Under the pieces are notes generated by a model. The model was not told the origin of the DNA and searched no databases. It worked only from the letters and a program-made list of their open reading frames with translations. Source: CAYTEH01 sp964436765 (lineage in GTDB: Bacteria > Patescibacteriota > Gracilibacteria > Peribacterales > Peribacteraceae). From it: a stretch of 37,977 nucleotides of DNA. The stretch covers positions 1 through 37,977 of the forward strand of contig CAYTEH010000012.1 in assembly GCA_964436765.1 (NCBI GenBank). Direction: 5' to 3'. A program made the position numbers and the translations under genes. Positions 1 through 6,919 of the stretch are shown here, piece after piece. Numbering within the stretch: position 1 is the stretch's first letter; every line of letters starts with the position of its first letter.

Positions 1-458
1 AGCTGAAGCGCGAAGAGGCCGAACGCGAACGCAAGCGCCGCAAGCGCCAGCGCTACCGCGAAAATCTGAAGAAGCGCGCCGAAGCCGAAAAGCAGAATGC
101 TGCATCACCCGCGCCGGCACCGGCTCCCACCGCTCCTGCTCCGGTCACGACTCAGGAAAAGAAGGCGACAGAATCTCCCGCTCCTATGGTCCAGGAGTCG
201 AAGTCCGCACCCGTCACGCCCGACCCGACACCTGCCGCACCCGGTACTCCGGCTCCCGCACCCACTGCGACACCCACGCCGGTTCCCGAGCCTGCACCGG
301 TTCAGGCACCGAAACCCGCCCCCATCCCGCAGGATATCCCTCCCGCCGAATCCCCCGTCGCGCCCGTGCAAAAGAGTGACGATGCCGTGGTGTTCGAGAT
401 CAAAGCGGAGGGTGTCGGTGATCAAAAGCCCCAAAATGGGCCGTCTGGGACGAAATAA
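1..458 (+). CDS. C-terminal part of a Pro/Ala-rich protein (5' partial)
   Basis: The reading frame is open from base 3 and ends at a TAA at 456-458, so the gene starts outside the window. About 151 residues are visible. The first ~35 are strongly charged (Lys/Arg/Glu, of the type KREEAERERKRRKR), probably a helical or coiled-coil tail. The rest is low-complexity Pro/Ala/Thr/Val with repeated PAP and PTP units and is likely disordered. No catalytic motif is visible in this piece. Such tails occur on envelope-spanning and RNA-binding proteins, but the function cannot be set without the missing N-terminus. An internal ATG at 186 opens the same frame but is unlikely to be the true start, because coding-like sequence continues upstream. 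Confidence is high that the frame is real and low for any role. Confidence 0.6.
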   Translation, partial: LKREEAERERKRRKRQRYRENLKKRAEAEKQNAASPAPAPAPTAPAPVTTQEKKATESPAPMVQESKSAPVTPDPTPAAPGTPAPAPTATPTPVPEPAPVQAPKPAPIPQDIPPAESPVAPVQKSDDAVVFEIKAEGVGDQKPQNGPSGTK

Positions 459-518
459 GGTAACTGGCATCACTGGCGATCGAAAGAAAGAACCCGTACC
501 ATAGTCCGGCCTTGTTTC

Positions 519-540
519 ATGGCGAGCGTAGCTCAGCTGG
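519..540 (+). repeat. Duplicated 5' end of the tRNA-His gene
   Basis: The 22 bases at 519-540 are identical to 612-633, which hold the 5' acceptor strand and D-arm start of the intact tRNA-His. The copy stops before the anticodon arm and runs into a small palindrome (CTCCGCGAAGCGGAG, 547-561). It cannot fold as a tRNA. It is best read as a remnant of recombination or integration at the tRNA gene. Confidence 0.75.
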
Positions 541-583
541 CCCAGCTCCGCGAAGCGGAGCGCCAGAAAAGAATCTGCTCGCC

Positions 584-589
584 TACACT
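584..589 (+). promoter_or_regulatory. Putative -10 box for tRNA-His
   Basis: TACACT lies 24 nt before the tRNA 5' end and matches the TAnACT form of -10 boxes seen elsewhere in the window. No clear -35 is visible. It would give a short 5' leader removed by RNase P. Confidence 0.35.
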
Positions 590-613
590 GCTCCTTCGTT
601 TTCATCCCACTAT

Positions 614-691
614 GGCGAGCGTAGCTCAGCTGGTTAGAGCATCAGGTTGTGGTCCTGAGGGTCGCGGGTTCGAGTCCCGTCGCTCGCCCCA
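614..691 (+). tRNA. tRNA-His (anticodon GTG)
   Basis: A complete cloverleaf can be drawn by hand. The acceptor stem GCGAGCG (615-621) pairs with CGCTCGC (681-687). The D-arm is GCTC/GAGC, the anticodon stem TCAGG/CCTGA encloses loop TTGTGGT with anticodon GTG at 649-651, and the T-arm GCGGG/CCCGT encloses TTCGAGT. G614 is the extra -1 G typical of tRNA-His and faces C688 (position 73). CCA is encoded at 689-691. The gene appears intact. Confidence 0.95.
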
Positions 692-957
692 TTCAGTGCA
701 ATCCTGCACAAGCACCTTCTCGCGAAAGGGAGAAGGTAGCTTCCACATGAGCTTTTTGTCCTTCACAACGTAGTTCGAACCCAGCGCTTTCAGAATCGCC
801 TCTCTTGCTTCCGGGGATCCGTACCGGATAGCCTCCGAAGCCAATTTCGCCAGTTCGAAGGACTGGATCACATGATCCACCCAGTCGCTGCTCTCGTTGT
901 GAAGCCTTTGGATAATCACCTGCAGCTCATCGCGGGCATCTTGAGCGTCGCGAGTCT
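692..957 (-). pseudogene. Serine site-specific recombinase, C-terminal remnant
   Basis: On the minus strand a stretch of roughly 75 codons (about 955 down to 725) reads like the C-terminal helical tail of large serine recombinases/resolvases. It has a helical segment (VDHVIQSFELAKLASEAI), then the AREAILKALGSNY, KDKKLMWKL and PSPF blocks that close many such proteins. There is no resolvase catalytic domain and no zinc ribbon. The open frame continues without a stop through the tRNA-His gene, ending at 626, and its upstream part is the antisense of the neighbouring remnant, so no intact gene exists. The family call rests on recalled tail patterns. Position beside a tRNA gene fits a decayed integrated element. 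Confidence 0.5.
714..737 (+). repeat. Short palindrome after tRNA-His
   Basis: ACCTTCTC (714-721) pairs with GAGAAGGT (730-737) around an 8-nt loop. No T-run follows directly, so a terminator role for tRNA-His is only possible. The arms resemble the dispersed intergenic palindromes found elsewhere in this window. Confidence 0.4.
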
Positions 958-983
958 GGCATCTACGGCATCCAAAGCCGTGC

Positions 984-1382
984 GTGGAGCAATCGAACAT
1001 CATCATCCCCGCGACAACAGGCTCGAAGGAATACATCGAATCCGGATGGATGCGAAACGAAGACGGATGGCTCTTCGTCGGGCTCAGCCTCGATGACGCG
1101 CGCCCGGAGGTCATGCTGTCGGCCGATAAAGTCATCGTGGACGATTTCGAGCAGGCATGCCGTGAGGAAAAACTGTTGCATCGCCTCGTGCAGCAAGGGC
1201 GCTTCAGCAGGGAGCAAATCTACGCAACGCTCGGTGAAATAGTCGACGGCAAGCCTGGCCGGGAGAGAGCTACGGAGAAAATCTACGTGAATCCCATGGG
1301 CATGGCGGTCGAGGATATCGCCACGGGCGCCCGAGTCTATGAAAAGGCCATAGCCGCGGGCATCGGCATGCGTCTTGCCTGA
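984..1382 (+). pseudogene. Ornithine cyclodeaminase / SbnB-like, C-terminal remnant
   Basis: The frame from a GTG at 984 to the stop at 1380-1382 gives 132 residues. They resemble the C-terminal third of the ornithine cyclodeaminase/mu-crystallin family, especially 2,3-diaminopropionate biosynthesis proteins. Visible blocks are NIIIPATTGSKEYI, KVIVDDFEQACREEKLLH, GRFSREQIYATLGEIVDG and VNPMGMAVEDIATGARVY. The family is about 330 residues, so the N-terminal half with much of the active site is missing. Upstream codons in frame do not continue the homology; the break lies near 957-990, next to the recombinase remnant on the other strand. Probably a broken gene brought in by, or cut by, a mobile element. 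Expression of the fragment is unlikely. Confidence 0.6.
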
Positions 1383-1390
1383 GACGACTC

Positions 1391-1834
1391 TTAGAGCGGT
1401 TTCTCGGCCCGGATCCGGAAATCCTCGACCGTCTCTTTAGGAATGATCTCGGTAAAACGGAATCCATCACGCACGAGGAACGCCAACATCTCGCGCCGGC
1501 TGTTGCGCGTTACGAGTTTAAGGGACCGGAATCCTTCCTTGCGAGCCCACTGCTCCAGTGCGCCCATCATTGTCCGTAAAACACCCTGGCGGCGGAATGC
1601 GGGCAATACGCCTGTCCGCCAGCAGTACAGGGAATCATCGCCAAAGCGATCGTATGCGATGAGGAATCCCGCAGGATTACCTTCATGTGAAGCGAGTAGG
1701 ACCACGTTACGCTTCCCCTGCATCGTCTCGAGATATGATTCCTTCACGTGGGGCTGTGATTCCTGAAATTCCTCCAAGGCCGACACCAGCGGTAACACTG
1801 CATCCAGTTCCGCCTGCGCGACAACAATCAACAT
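1391..1834 (-). CDS. GNAT-family N-acetyltransferase
   Basis: The 147-residue product starting at MLIVVAQAEL fits a single GNAT domain. It has an acidic helix region, the strand GFLIAYDRF, an acetyl-CoA loop of the RRQGVLRTMM type following VLPAF, then KLVTRNSRREMLAFLVRDGF, the usual beta5-alpha4 closing part. GNAT enzymes transfer acetyl from acetyl-CoA to an amine; the substrate cannot be told. An alternative ATG lies 36 nt upstream (1870). The inner start is preferred because it matches the family N-terminus and has a -10-like TACGAT ending 6 nt before it. The gene is single, facing the degraded element. Confidence 0.75.
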   Translation of the reverse strand: MLIVVAQAELDAVLPLVSALEEFQESQPHVKESYLETMQGKRNVVLLASHEGNPAGFLIAYDRFGDDSLYCWRTGVLPAFRRQGVLRTMMGALEQWARKEGFRSLKLVTRNSRREMLAFLVRDGFRFTEIIPKETVEDFRIRAEKPL

Positions 1835-2167
1835 GCGCACATCGTACCCTTGGCCCACTACGGTCACCATGGCCGTGGGCGGCCATCTAGAGAACGCCGA
1901 ATATCATGGAAGCCCTCAGACAGCCGCCTGGAGCAGCGAGAACGCTGCCTGGAGCTGTCTGAACGTCTCGGCTATCTCGGTTCGAGCGTTGAACCAAAGC
2001 TCGCCCCATAAATAATCCATAAAAAGATCTGTGTATCGATTTTTACAGAAAGGACGAGAAGCCTGCCTTGCGTGCCCTTCCGAAGCTGCAGCGAAGGAGG
2101 GAGCCGGGCCAAAAAGAGTCCCGTTGCTCCCGCATCCTTAGCAAAGCGGAGGATGCCGTCCGTATCT
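1835..2167. other. Gene-poor spacer with a possible 34-codon ORF and a palindrome
   Basis: No clear gene is found here. On the minus strand 2020-1916 encodes a 34-residue frame (MDYLWGELWFNARTEI at its start, ending LLQAAV), with coding-like sequence continuing upstream in the same frame. It may be the tail of a decayed gene and matches nothing I recognise. A palindrome GCATCCT (2132-2138) / AGGATGC (2150-2156) resembles dispersed intergenic repeats of this genome. Confidence 0.3.
1841..1846 (-). promoter_or_regulatory. Putative -10 box for the GNAT gene
   Basis: On the minus strand TACGAT ends 6 nt before the ATG at 1834, with GTGACC as a weak -35 at 15-nt spacing. It would give a leaderless mRNA and supports the inner start. 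Confidence 0.35.
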
Positions 2168-2195
2168 TTGACTATTCTTAAAATAAAATTATAAT
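2168..2195 (+). promoter_or_regulatory. Strong sigma-70-like promoter, leaderless start
   Basis: TTGACT (2168-2173), a 16-nt spacer and TATAAT (2190-2195) form a near-consensus promoter. The ATG at 2202 follows the -10 box by only 6 nt, so transcription should begin at or within a base or two of the start codon. The surrounding DNA is AT-rich, unlike its neighbours. Confidence 0.8.
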
Positions 2196-2201
2196 ATAAA
2201 T

Positions 2202-2747
2202 ATGGAACGGATATCACACTTCGGAAAATACGATTGTGCCGATGCTTCTTCACATCCAAAACACGTACCTGCCGGTGTCGGTCTGGGCGTCGTGGCCTGG
2301 AAACTGGATGAAGCACGCTCCTCGATCGCACATGCCGTGGATACCACCCGGGGGGAATCAACGGAAAAATCGCCAGTGGAACTGCGCATGACACTCGAGA
2401 CAACGGCCGGGCCGGTCATCATCAGGATCACTGCCCCGGAAGCAGGGTCTGTGCACTGGGTCCCCTGCGACGCGTCGGGGAAAGAAATGCGTGAGTTTGG
2501 GGGCGGATGCACGGCACAGCCGCACAAGCCACTACACGCACATGTACGTATTCCATGGTGGCTTCATCAGGAGGAAGTCTGGGTGAAAATCAGGTTTTTC
2601 CCCGAATATGGACGACTGGAAACGCGCAGTGACACACTGATGAAAATAAGTGATTCATACACGACAGGAAACCCCATCGTTGACGAATGGTGTGCAAAAG
2701 TGAAGGAGAGCTGGCAAAAGGCTGGATCCCCTGATATGAGACGATAA
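2202..2747 (+). CDS. Hypothetical protein, 181 aa
   Basis: I do not recognise this family. The product has no signal peptide or membrane segment. Residues ~60-130 look rich in beta strands (ELRMTLETTAGPVIIRITAP, then HAHVRIPWWLHQEEVWVKIR), and the end is a charged helix (VDEWCAKVKESWQKA). A cytosolic beta-sandwich-like protein is possible, but this is inference. The start is fixed by the strong promoter whose -10 box ends 6 nt before the ATG; there is no Shine-Dalgarno sequence. The gene stands alone, downstream of the degraded element at 0.7-1.4 kb, and could be accessory. Codon use looks less GC-biased than hisS downstream. Confidence 0.65.
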   Translation: MERISHFGKYDCADASSHPKHVPAGVGLGVVAWKLDEARSSIAHAVDTTRGESTEKSPVELRMTLETTAGPVIIRITAPEAGSVHWVPCDASGKEMREFGGGCTAQPHKPLHAHVRIPWWLHQEEVWVKIRFFPEYGRLETRSDTLMKISDSYTTGNPIVDEWCAKVKESWQKAGSPDMRR

Positions 2748-2868
2748 ATGAAATCTCTCATTACACTGGTTTTGGAGGACAGGGGCCGAAAGGAGAAACC
2801 GTAATGACAATTACAAACTACTTTTTCTGGAAATCCACTATTTGACGATCGCCCGAACTGATGAAATC

Positions 2869-2877
2869 TGCTATACT
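2869..2877 (+). promoter_or_regulatory. Extended -10 promoter for the small membrane protein
   Basis: TGCTATACT is an extended -10 element (TATACT at 2872-2877). The TTGACG at 2842-2847 is too far (24 nt) to be a standard -35. Predicted transcription start is near 2884, giving a ~44-nt leader that lacks a Shine-Dalgarno motif. Confidence 0.5.
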
Positions 2878-2927
2878 TCTCTGATGTAGGGAAATACCCC
2901 TCACTCACATTCATACCCCACACCCGT

Positions 2928-3338
2928 ATGGCAAAGTCCGTTTCCCGCACGAAGGCCAACCCCATCGATGAAGTGCTCCTCATCGGAGGCAGCCTCCTCC
3001 TGGTGTTCGGCATCTTCGCATTCGTCCAGCCGTCGTTCTTCGAGGGCCTGCGGATGTCGTTCACCGAAATTGAGCGCTATGCGCTCATCGGGATCGGCGC
3101 CACGCTGCTTGCCATCGAGCAGGATACCGACAAGAAGATCCGCGAGTATGTCCTGCTTGCCGCAGGCGCGCTCGGCATCGCCGTGGGTGCGGCCTATCTC
3201 CTCTACATCTTCGACCTCGGCGTGGACGTGATGAGCGTGGTGAACACCGCGAGCCCGATGAACGGCCTCATCTACCTGGCGCTCGGCATGTGGGCGGTCT
3301 CCGCCGCCGTGATCTCGGAAACGAAGCACCGCAAGTAA
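2928..3338 (+). CDS. Small integral membrane protein, 136 aa
   Basis: The product has about three hydrophobic segments at residues ~16-34 (EVLLIGGSLLLVFGIFAFV), ~72-95 (YVLLAAGALGIAVGAAYLLY) and ~108-128 (MNGLIYLALGMWAVSAAVI), with short charged ends. No family motif is visible, and the function is unknown. The start MAKSVSRTKANP has a basic N-terminus typical of inner-membrane proteins. The gene is monocistronic, with its own extended -10 promoter and a strong intrinsic terminator right after the stop. Confidence 0.75.
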   Translation: MAKSVSRTKANPIDEVLLIGGSLLLVFGIFAFVQPSFFEGLRMSFTEIERYALIGIGATLLAIEQDTDKKIREYVLLAAGALGIAVGAAYLLYIFDLGVDVMSVVNTASPMNGLIYLALGMWAVSAAVISETKHRK

Positions 3339-3351
3339 CTCTGCGATTCCC

Positions 3352-3384
3352 AAGCCCCCACGCCGAACGGCCACGGGGCTTTTT
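3352..3384 (+). terminator. Rho-independent terminator
   Basis: AAGCCCC (3352-3358) pairs with GGGGCTT (3375-3381), with an inner GCCG/CGGC stem, followed by a T-run (3380-3384). It lies 13 nt after the membrane protein stop and insulates hisS. Confidence 0.85.
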
Positions 3385-3443
3385 ATGTGGTCAATCGGGC
3401 ACAAATACCCCAAAACACCCTTCCCAAAGCCAGAATGCCGTGC

Positions 3444-3472
3444 TACCCTCGCTAACAGCCTGCATGCAGGCT
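3444..3472 (+). promoter_or_regulatory. Possible hisS promoter with palindrome at the start site
   Basis: TGCTACCCT (-10 TACCCT at 3444-3449) is followed by the perfect 16-bp palindrome AGCCTGCATGCAGGCT (3457-3472), just where transcription should begin. The hisS ATG is at 3488. The palindrome may be an operator or a 5'-end hairpin in the mRNA. Confidence 0.4.
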
Positions 3473-3487
3473 TTCGCCGCTATTCCC

Positions 3488-4834
3488 ATGGCAGAACCAC
3501 AATTCCGCACTCCGAAAGGCACGCACGACGTCCTCCCGCAGGACCACCAGTACATGACCTACATCAAGAAGGCCGTGCGTCACCGCGCGCGTCAGGCGGG
3601 GTACAAACGGATCGATCCGCCCATGTTCGAATCGCGCGGCGTATTCGAGCGCGGCATCGGCGAACACACCGACATCGTCGAGAAAGAACTCTTCACGGTC
3701 GTCGGAAAGCGCACCGGCGAGGGGGTGGAACGCGAATGGGCGCTCCGTCCCGAGTTCACCGCCGGCATCTGCCGGGCCTACATCGAACACGGCATGCAGC
3801 AGCTGCCCCAGCCGGTGGAGCTCTATGCCATCGGACAATGCTTCCGCTACGACCGCCCTCAAAAAGGCCGCTTCCGGCAGTTCCACCAGTTCGACATGGA
3901 GGTGATCGGCCTCCGCGACCCCAGCATCGACGCGCAGCTCATTCACGTCCTCTGCAACATCTTCAAGGACCTCAAGATCCTCGACCGCCTCACGCTGCAG
4001 ATCAACAACATCGGCACCGCCGACAACCGGAAGGCCTATGTGGAGGCGCTGAAGGATTACTTCATCGGAAAAGAGCGCAACTTGCCCCCCGAGGACGCGC
4101 GGCGCCTCGTGACCAATCCCCTCAGGCTCCTCGACAGCAAGGAGGAAGACACGCAGATCCTCGTAAAGAACGCCCCCAAGTTCAGCCAGTTCGTCGATGA
4201 TGACAGCAAGAAATATCATGAGACGATGCTGGAGTACCTCGATGAACTGGGCATCAAATGGGTAGGCAACGAAGGCCTCGTGCGCGGGCTCGACTATTAC
4301 TGCCAGACGGTCTTCGAATTCTGGGACAGTTCCACGGGAGCCCAGAACGCGGTCGGCGGCGGCGGTCGGTACGACGGGCTCATCGAACTCTTCGGCGGCA
4401 AGCCGACGCCGGGAGTGGGGTACGCCGTGGGCATGGAGCGTGTGATCTGGCACATGAAGGAGGCGGGCATCAAGGTGCCGGACAAAGACCAGGTGGATGT
4501 GTTCGTCGCCCAGCTCGGGCCCGAGGCGAAGAAGAAATGTCTCACGCTGGTCACGAAACTCCGCGACCTGGGCATCCATACGCTCGGCGCACTGGGAGAG
4601 GCGAGCCTCAAGAGCCAGATGAAGCTGGCCGACAAGTTCGAGGCGCGTTACACGCTGCTGCTCGGCAAAATGGAGGTGAAGGAACACACGATCATCCTGC
4701 GGGATATGAAGGCGGGAAAGCAGAAGCAGATGAAGTTCGACGAAGCGATCCCCGAGCTCATCAAGCTCCTCGGGAAAGAAAACCTCGACACCTACGTGCT
4801 CAAGGACGGCATCGGCGCCAGCTACGAAGACTGA
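3488..4834 (+). CDS. hisS: Histidyl-tRNA synthetase
   Basis: The product charges tRNA-His with histidine using ATP. At 448 residues it has the full class II layout. Motif-1 context is RTPKGTHDVLPQD near the N-terminus, followed by LRPEFTAGICRAYIEHGM, motif 2 QCFRYDRPQKGRFRQFHQ, the histidine-specific loop GLVRGLDYYCQTVFEF, GGGGRYDGLIELFGG, and motif 3 GVGYAVGMERVIW. The C-terminal ~95 residues form the anticodon-binding domain (VDVFVAQLGPEAKKKCLTL). The frame is open 66 codons further upstream, but the ATG at 3488 matches the family N-terminus. A glycosyltransferase gene follows 13 nt after the stop, probably co-transcribed. tRNA-His itself lies about 2.8 kb upstream. Confidence 0.95.
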   Translation: MAEPQFRTPKGTHDVLPQDHQYMTYIKKAVRHRARQAGYKRIDPPMFESRGVFERGIGEHTDIVEKELFTVVGKRTGEGVEREWALRPEFTAGICRAYIEHGMQQLPQPVELYAIGQCFRYDRPQKGRFRQFHQFDMEVIGLRDPSIDAQLIHVLCNIFKDLKILDRLTLQINNIGTADNRKAYVEALKDYFIGKERNLPPEDARRLVTNPLRLLDSKEEDTQILVKNAPKFSQFVDDDSKKYHETMLEYLDELGIKWVGNEGLVRGLDYYCQTVFEFWDSSTGAQNAVGGGGRYDGLIELFGGKPTPGVGYAVGMERVIWHMKEAGIKVPDKDQVDVFVAQLGPEAKKKCLTLVTKLRDLGIHTLGALGEASLKSQMKLADKFEARYTLLLGKMEVKEHTIILRDMKAGKQKQMKFDEAIPELIKLLGKENLDTYVLKDGIGASYED

Positions 4835-4847
4835 TTCCCCCATCCGC

Positions 4848-5558
4848 ATGATTTCCGTCGTGATCCCCGCCTACAACGAGGAAGAGCGAATCGGGATCTG
4901 CCTGGATGCTCTCGTGAACCAGGATACGGACGAACCGTACGAAGTAATCGTCGTGGACCATGATTCGACGGACCGGACCCGCGCCATCGCCGAGTCGTAT
5001 GCCGGCAAGCTGAATATCCGCGTGCTGAACGAAACCATTCCCGGCCGGGGTGCCGGCCGCGCGCTCGGTTTTCGCATGGCCCGGGGCGATGTCATCCTGT
5101 CCGCAGATGCCGATACAATCGTAAGTCGCGACTGGCTCGCGGTATTCGCATCCGCAGCTCGCGACCCCCGCTACGTCGCCGCCACCGGCACGGCCCGCAT
5201 CCGGGACTGCTCGTGGTGGACCAACACCGTGTTTAACTTCTGCCTCCCCCTGCTCCTCCAGTGCAACCGGCTCCTCTACGGGCACGTGGGCCTCTCGGGC
5301 TACGCGTTTTCGATCCGGAGAGATGTGTACCAGAAAGCGGGTGGATTCGACCCGCAAGCCGATGCGTACGAGGATCTCGAGCTCGGCATGCGCGTGAGCA
5401 AACTGGGCCGCATCAAGCTGATTCTTCACCCCCGGGTGCTGTTTTCGGGGCGACGGTTCAAAAACGGCCTCGTGACGGGCAGTCGCGAATACCTGAAAAC
5501 CTGGTACGACCGATTCATCAAGAAGAAACGCCACGTGCACCTGAGCAACGTCAAATGA
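4848..5558 (+). CDS. Family 2 glycosyltransferase
   Basis: The 236-residue protein has a GT-A fold typical of GT2. The N-terminus is ISVVIPAYNEEERIG, followed by VIVVDHDSTDRT, the metal/nucleotide-sugar site SADADT (DxD-like), and an acceptor-side block DAYEDLELGMRVSKLG resembling the ED motif. It would move a sugar from a nucleotide or lipid donor to an envelope acceptor; donor and acceptor are unknown. A hydrophobic stretch (FNFCLPLLLQ) may touch the membrane. It lies 13 nt after hisS and 20 nt before a related gene, so the two probably act in one glycan pathway. Confidence 0.85.
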   Translation: MISVVIPAYNEEERIGICLDALVNQDTDEPYEVIVVDHDSTDRTRAIAESYAGKLNIRVLNETIPGRGAGRALGFRMARGDVILSADADTIVSRDWLAVFASAARDPRYVAATGTARIRDCSWWTNTVFNFCLPLLLQCNRLLYGHVGLSGYAFSIRRDVYQKAGGFDPQADAYEDLELGMRVSKLGRIKLILHPRVLFSGRRFKNGLVTGSREYLKTWYDRFIKKKRHVHLSNVK

Positions 5559-5566
5559 GCGCGTGA

Positions 5567-5572
5567 TACACT
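5567..5572 (+). promoter_or_regulatory. Putative internal -10 box before the second glycosyltransferase
   Basis: TACACT ends 6 nt before the ATG at 5579, the same geometry as other leaderless starts here. No good -35 is visible. Confidence 0.4.
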
Positions 5573-5578
5573 TGCTGC

Positions 5579-6301
5579 ATGGAGAAGATCAGCATCGTCA
5601 TCCCCGCATTTAATGAGGAGAAGTACATCGGCCCCTGCCTCGCATCGCTGACGGCTCATGGCGGCGGGGCCATCGGCGAAATCCTTGTGGTCGACAACGC
5701 GAGCACGGACGGCACTGCGGTCGCCGCGGCGAAATTCCCGGGCGTCCGCGTGATCCGCGAGGAACGCAAAGGACCCTCGTTCGCGCGGCAGCGCGGCTTC
5801 GAGGAGGCCCGCTCCCCGCTCCTCTGCTTTATAGATGCCGACTGCCGCATCACGCCGGAATGGATCAAGGTCGCGGAGCGGGAATGGTCACGGCATCCAG
5901 AGATGGTCTGCCTCAGCGGCCCGTACGCGTACACCGCCGATGACCTGCCATCCGTCTTCCAGCGCACAGTTGCGTGGATCTTCTGGTTCATGATCGCACC
6001 CGTGACGGCGGCGATCACGCGGTTCGCAGTCACCGGCGGGAACGTGATGCTCAGGCGTGACGCGCTCAAGAGCATCGGCGGCATCGACACGAGCATTCCT
6101 TTCTATGGGGATGACACGAATCTGGGGCGACGCCTGAGCAAGGTGGGCCGCGTGCGTTTCTGCACCCGGTTCGTCTGCTACACCTCGGGAAGGCGCCTGA
6201 CGCACGGCTTCCTGAGCACCAGCCTCAAATACATCCTCAATTACCTCTCGGAAGCGTTCCTGCACCGGCCCGTCACGAAGCGGTACGACGATATCCGGTA
6301 A
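5579..6301 (+). CDS. Family 2 glycosyltransferase
   Basis: The 240-residue GT2 protein has KISIVIPAFNEEKYIGPC at the start, ILVVDNASTDGT, the RQRGFEEA helix and a clear DxD motif in CFIDADCRI. Then come a hydrophobic segment (VAWIFWFMIAPVTAAI, residues ~123-138), a VTGGNVMLRRDAL block and YGDDTNLGRRLSKVG, equivalent to the ED acceptor motif. The hydrophobic segment suggests membrane association. It is about 35% similar by eye to the preceding gene, suggesting an old duplication. The neighbours point to surface glycan or glycolipid synthesis; the exact product is unknown. Confidence 0.85.
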   Translation: MEKISIVIPAFNEEKYIGPCLASLTAHGGGAIGEILVVDNASTDGTAVAAAKFPGVRVIREERKGPSFARQRGFEEARSPLLCFIDADCRITPEWIKVAEREWSRHPEMVCLSGPYAYTADDLPSVFQRTVAWIFWFMIAPVTAAITRFAVTGGNVMLRRDALKSIGGIDTSIPFYGDDTNLGRRLSKVGRVRFCTRFVCYTSGRRLTHGFLSTSLKYILNYLSEAFLHRPVTKRYDDIR

Positions 6302-6919
6302 TCACCGCTCGCGGTGCGGCACGTACAGCGGCCTCAGCAAGAAAATATCCAGCTGCACGAGCGCGAAGAGGACCGCCCAGATCCACAAAGTAAGTGCTGC
6401 ATCGACGTACATGATGCCGGCCAGCGCTGCGAGGGCCCCGACCGTACCCAAGACATCGATCTGGATTTTGTGGCGCAGGAGTTTTTGGTGCGGGATGCGC
6501 CCCAGCAGGAGGGCATACTTGTACGTTGCGAGCGCGAACATGAGGGTGCATGCGCACGCGAACAGGCGTGCATCACCGATGGAAGAGGCCATCCAGAGGT
6601 ACAGGAGTCCGAGCCCCAGATCGATCGCATTCTGCGCGTGATCCGTCGCTGGCGTCACAGACGCAAACATGCGGATCGAAAAGAACGTATTGAGGAGGAT
6701 CAAATCAAAGAGCAGCGCCATGGGGAGCAGTATTGCCGGCCCCGCATCCGTCCCGCTCATGAAGAGCGGCCCCAGAACGGCAAACACCGACGTGAATGCG
6801 GCGGCCTTGAGGGTCGCGCTGCGGGTGAATGGTTCGACACGGCCTGTCCTGAGCGGAGTCGAAGGACTCACCACAGGCTGGGCCTTCTTAGACGTCGAGG
6901 TTCGTGACGGTCTTCGCAT
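6302..6919 (-). CDS. Membrane protein with REP-like insert near its N-terminus
   Basis: The product (about 205 residues from the ATG at 6919; another ATG at 6955) has four to five hydrophobic segments, e.g. AAFTSVFAVLGPLFM, ILLPMALLFDLILLNTFF, DLGLGLLYLWMASSI, LFACACTLMFALATYKYALL and VGALAALAGIMYVD. The family is unknown to me. Its 5' part overlaps the end of gyrB (stop at 6888) in another frame, on the same strand. Residues encoded at 6829-6873 (VVSPSTPLRTGRVEPF) are the translation of a dispersed palindromic repeat, so this stretch is a repeat insertion and the true start could lie downstream of it. The stop abuts the convergent glycosyltransferase stop. Confidence 0.6.
   Translation of the reverse strand: MRRPSRTSTSKKAQPVVSPSTPLRTGRVEPFTRSATLKAAAFTSVFAVLGPLFMSGTDAGPAILLPMALLFDLILLNTFFSIRMFASVTPATDHAQNAIDLGLGLLYLWMASSIGDARLFACACTLMFALATYKYALLLGRIPHQKLLRHKIQIDVLGTVGALAALAGIMYVDAALTLWIWAVLFALVQLDIFLLRPLYVPHRER
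6829..6873. repeat. REP-like palindromic element
   Basis: TTCGAC (6833-6838) and GTCGAA (6858-6863) frame the core ACGGCCTGTCCTGAGCGGA. The pattern matches a class of short repeats that I recall as scattered in many environmental bacterial genomes. Related elements in this window share the CTCGATACG / TTCGACACG edge (17188-17233, 30366-30410). Confidence 0.6.

Noticed and set aside
519..590. Second tRNA gene
   Set aside because: Only the first 22 bases match; no anticodon or T-arm can be formed.
714..737. Rho-independent terminator for tRNA-His
   Set aside because: The hairpin lacks a following T-run; kept only as a palindrome.
626..1135. Minus-strand ORF of 169 codons as an intact gene
   Set aside because: Its end is the antisense of tRNA-His and its beginning is antisense to the SbnB-like remnant. 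Only the middle is recombinase-like.
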